From NCBI GenBank assembly GCA_963815125.1, contig CAWFFM010000002.1:1054001-1118000 (forward strand): a stretch of DNA of 64,000 nucleotides. The letters run 5' to 3'. This document shows, one piece after another, positions 62,033 to 64,000 of this stretch; position 1 is the stretch's first letter, and each line of letters starts with the position of its first letter. This DNA is from Actinocatenispora sp963815125 (GTDB lineage: Bacteria; Actinomycetota; Actinomycetes; Mycobacteriales; Micromonosporaceae). Under the pieces are notes generated by a model. The model saw nothing but the letters and a program-made list of their open reading frames with translations, did no database searches and was not told the origin of the DNA. The position numbers and the translations under genes were made by a program.

Positions 62033-64000
62033 GTGGCGGACGACCACGACGGTCCAGCAACGGACAGCTCCGGGCCGGGTGATGCGCTGGGCACCCGCTT
62101 GACCGGGGCTCATGTGCTGCTCACCGGCGCGACCGGCTTCCTCGGCCAGGCCACCCTGGAGAAACTGCTCTCCGACTATCCCGACACCCGCGTCTCGGTG
62201 CTGATCCGCCGCCGTGGCAGCACCCCGGCACAGGGGCGGCTCAACAGCATGCTGCGCAAGCCGGTCTTCGGCCGGTGGCGCGAGCGGGTGGGCGAGGACA
62301 CGGCCAGGCAGATCGTCGCGGACCGCGTACAGGTCGTCGAGGGCGACCTGGCCAGCCCGCCGGTGCTACCCACCGACCTGGACGTGGTCATCCACTGCGC
62401 ATCCACCGTCTCGTTCGACCCACCGATCGACGACGCGTTCAGTACCAACGTGTCCGGTGTGGTCAACCTGTACGAGGCGATCTCGGCGACCGGCACCACA
62501 CCGCACGTCGTACACATCTCCACGGCCTACGTGGCCGGCGCACGCAAGGGTGTCGTGCCGGAGGCGTCGCTGGACCACACGGTCGACTGGCGTACCGAAC
62601 TGACCGCCGCGATGTCCGCGCGCGACGACGTGGAGCGCGACTCACGCCGACCGGAGGCACTGCGTAAGGCGCTGGCCGAGGCGAAATCCGACCACGGCAA
62701 GGCCGGCCCGCAGTCCGCCGCACTGGCCGCCGAGGACGCCCGGAAGGAATGGGTCGCCAAGCGTCTGATCGACTACGGCCGGTTGCGGGCACAGAGTCTC
62801 GGCTGGCCGGACGTCTACACCTTCACCAAGGCGCTCGGTGAACGCGCCGCAGAGGAGATGTGGGGCGGGGTCGGGCACCGGCTGTCGATCGTGCGACCGG
62901 CCATCGTGGAAAGCTCGCTGAACTTCCCGTACCCGGGCTGGATCGACGGCTTCAAGATGGCCGACCCGATCATCCTGGCCTACGGTCGCGGGATCCTACA
63001 GGAGTTCCCCGGGCTCGCCGACGGTGTTCTCGACGTCATCCCGTGCGACCTGGTGGTCAACGCGACCCTGGCCGTCGCCGACGCACCTGCCGAGCCCGGC
63101 GCCGTCCAGTACTTCCACGTCGGCTCCGGACACTCCAACCCGCTGCACTTTCGGGCCATGTACGACAACGTGCGCAGCTACTTCGAGAAGCACCCGATGC
63201 CCGACGGTGGGCGCGGCGAGATCAAGGTACCGACCTGGAAGTTCCCCGGCGGCCGCCAGGTGGAGCGGCTGCTCCGCACCGGTGAGCGGGCCACCTCGGT
63301 CGCCGAGCAGGCGCTGCTGCGGATGCCCGCCTCCGAGCGGACCCGGGACTGGATGACCAAGGTCCACCGCAAGCAGCGTGAGCTGGACTTCCTGCGCAAG
63401 TACTCCGACCTGTACGGCGTGTACACCGAGGCGGAGGTCATCTACACCGACGACCGGCTGCTGGCCCTGCACGAGACGCTGCCCGCCGAACGGCGCGAAC
63501 GTGACGGGTTCGATCCCCGCAGCATCGACTGGCGACACTACCTGCAGGACGTGCACTTCCCGGCGGTCACCGCGACGATGCGCGCGGCCGGCGCCCGGTC
63601 CGCACCACGGCGCTCCGGCCGACCGGCCGAGCTCCCGGCCGCCGACAACGTACTGGCCGCCTTCGATCTGGAGGGCACGGTCATCGCCTCCAACATGATC
63701 GAGGCGTACCTGTGGGCCCGGCTCGCCGGACGGACCAAGACCGGCTGGTGGGGCGAACTCGCCGAGCTGGGTGCGGCCATGCCGCGTTACCTGCGGGCCG
63801 AACGGCGAGACCGTGGCGACTTCGTCCGTACGTTCCTGCGTCGCTACGAGGGTGCCGACGCCGAGGAGCTACGCCGCCTGGTCGCCGACCGGCTCGGTGA
63901 CGCGCTGCTACGCCGGGCGCTGCCGGAGGCGATCCGTCAGGTCCGCCGGCACAAGGCGGCCGGTCACCGCACCGTACTGATCACCGGCGCGGTCGACATA
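62033..64000 (+). CDS. Fatty acyl-CoA reductase-like SDR fused to a HAD-IB domain (3' end cut by window edge)
   Basis: 656 codons are visible. The N-terminal part (about 20-420) is an extended SDR of the NAD-binding 4/male-sterility type: LLTGATGFLGQATLEKLL, HCASTVSFD, HISTAYVAGARKG, the active-site VYTFTKALGE and RPAIVESS. From about residue 540 a HAD-IB phosphatase-like domain starts with AFDLEGTVIASNMIEAYLW and continues to VLITGAVDI at the edge. The HAD loop has Glu where the second Asp is usual. The GTG at 62033 has GGGAGG 7 bases upstream. Related mycobacterial-type proteins act in acyl-lipid metabolism; the reaction here is inferred. Confidence 0.85.
   Translation, partial: MADDHDGPATDSSGPGDALGTRLTGAHVLLTGATGFLGQATLEKLLSDYPDTRVSVLIRRRGSTPAQGRLNSMLRKPVFGRWRERVGEDTARQIVADRVQVVEGDLASPPVLPTDLDVVIHCASTVSFDPPIDDAFSTNVSGVVNLYEAISATGTTPHVVHISTAYVAGARKGVVPEASLDHTVDWRTELTAAMSARDDVERDSRRPEALRKALAEAKSDHGKAGPQSAALAAEDARKEWVAKRLIDYGRLRAQSLGWPDVYTFTKALGERAAEEMWGGVGHRLSIVRPAIVESSLNFPYPGWIDGFKMADPIILAYGRGILQEFPGLADGVLDVIPCDLVVNATLAVADAPAEPGAVQYFHVGSGHSNPLHFRAMYDNVRSYFEKHPMPDGGRGEIKVPTWKFPGGRQVERLLRTGERATSVAEQALLRMPASERTRDWMTKVHRKQRELDFLRKYSDLYGVYTEAEVIYTDDRLLALHETLPAERRERDGFDPRSIDWRHYLQDVHFPAVTATMRAAGARSAPRRSGRPAELPAADNVLAAFDLEGTVIASNMIEAYLWARLAGRTKTGWWGELAELGAAMPRYLRAERRDRGDFVRTFLRRYEGADAEELRRLVADRLGDALLRRALPEAIRQVRRHKAAGHRTVLITGAVDI

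Overview
The window is about 64 kb of high-GC DNA with dense, coupled genes, many GTG starts and several apparent leaderless transcripts. It looks like the chromosome of a filamentous-type actinobacterium. Micromonosporaceae or a near relative is my guess, from overall gene content only. Lineage markers include a SufR-led SUF operon with an internal Rieske ferredoxin, an AcnR-type regulator, an actinobacterial Vms1-like release factor, a LigC-type ATP-dependent ligase and DUF4235/DUF5937 proteins. I see no prophage, insertion sequence, CRISPR array, tRNA or rRNA.

Layout. (1) 1-13.3 kb is carbohydrate uptake and catabolism. A nine-gene minus-strand operon runs from 13269 to 2117: Tat-exported propeller protein, GntR/FCD regulator, ABC solute-binding lipoprotein, two permeases, GH38 alpha-mannosidase, enolase-superfamily sugar-acid dehydratase, DUF4432 epimerase and SDR dehydrogenase. 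Nearly every junction overlaps by a few bases. A promoter whose -10 lies inside an inverted repeat precedes it. The operon has no ATPase; a MalK-like ATPase gene lies at the left edge on its own transcript. (2) 13.4-20.4 kb holds a rhodanese, a 39-residue Cys-rich protein, DUF4235, a RibD-like reductase, a HerA-like ATPase, a Rieske oxygenase and HtpG. (3) 20.5-24.1 kb holds a secreted phospholipase D-like protein and a secreted GH95-like hydrolase. (4) 24.5-30.1 kb is a DNA-end-processing operon: sbcD, sbcC, a NurA-like nuclease and an AlkA-like glycosylase. With the HerA-like ATPase 7.4 kb away, the window carries counterparts of all four parts of the archaeal Mre11-Rad50-HerA-NurA machinery. 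(5) 30.1-33.3 kb holds an SseB-type gene pair, a DinB-family protein and DNA ligase LigC. (6) 33.5-43.8 kb is central carbon and acyl-CoA metabolism: malate dehydrogenase, aldo/keto reductase, GH2 enzyme, citrate synthase, nitrilase-family amidohydrolase, alpha-methylacyl-CoA racemase, an AcnR-like repressor behind a perfect 20-bp palindrome, an SDR protein lacking the usual catalytic residues, and an enoyl-CoA hydratase.

(7) 44.0-53.6 kb holds a small HTH protein, a polytopic membrane protein, a DUF5937/ArsR regulator divergent from an MFS-GNAT pair, an ABC-F ATPase with a structured leader, a zinc metallopeptidase, a GH25 lysozyme, the Vms1-like release factor and an AlkD-type repair protein. 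(8) 53.6-60.7 kb is the eight-gene SUF iron-sulfur operon sufR-sufB-sufD-ferredoxin-sufC-sufS-sufU-sufT, divergent from heme A synthase (ctaA). (9) The right edge carries a truncated fusion of a fatty acyl-CoA reductase-like domain and a HAD-IB domain.

Convergent gene pairs are often separated by perfect hairpins (34.5, 39.3, 43.0 and 51.2 kb). The most interesting points are the HerA/NurA/SbcCD set, the fully coupled GH38 operon with its promoter-operator, the AcnR and SufR candidate operators, the abcF leader and the small Cys-rich gene.
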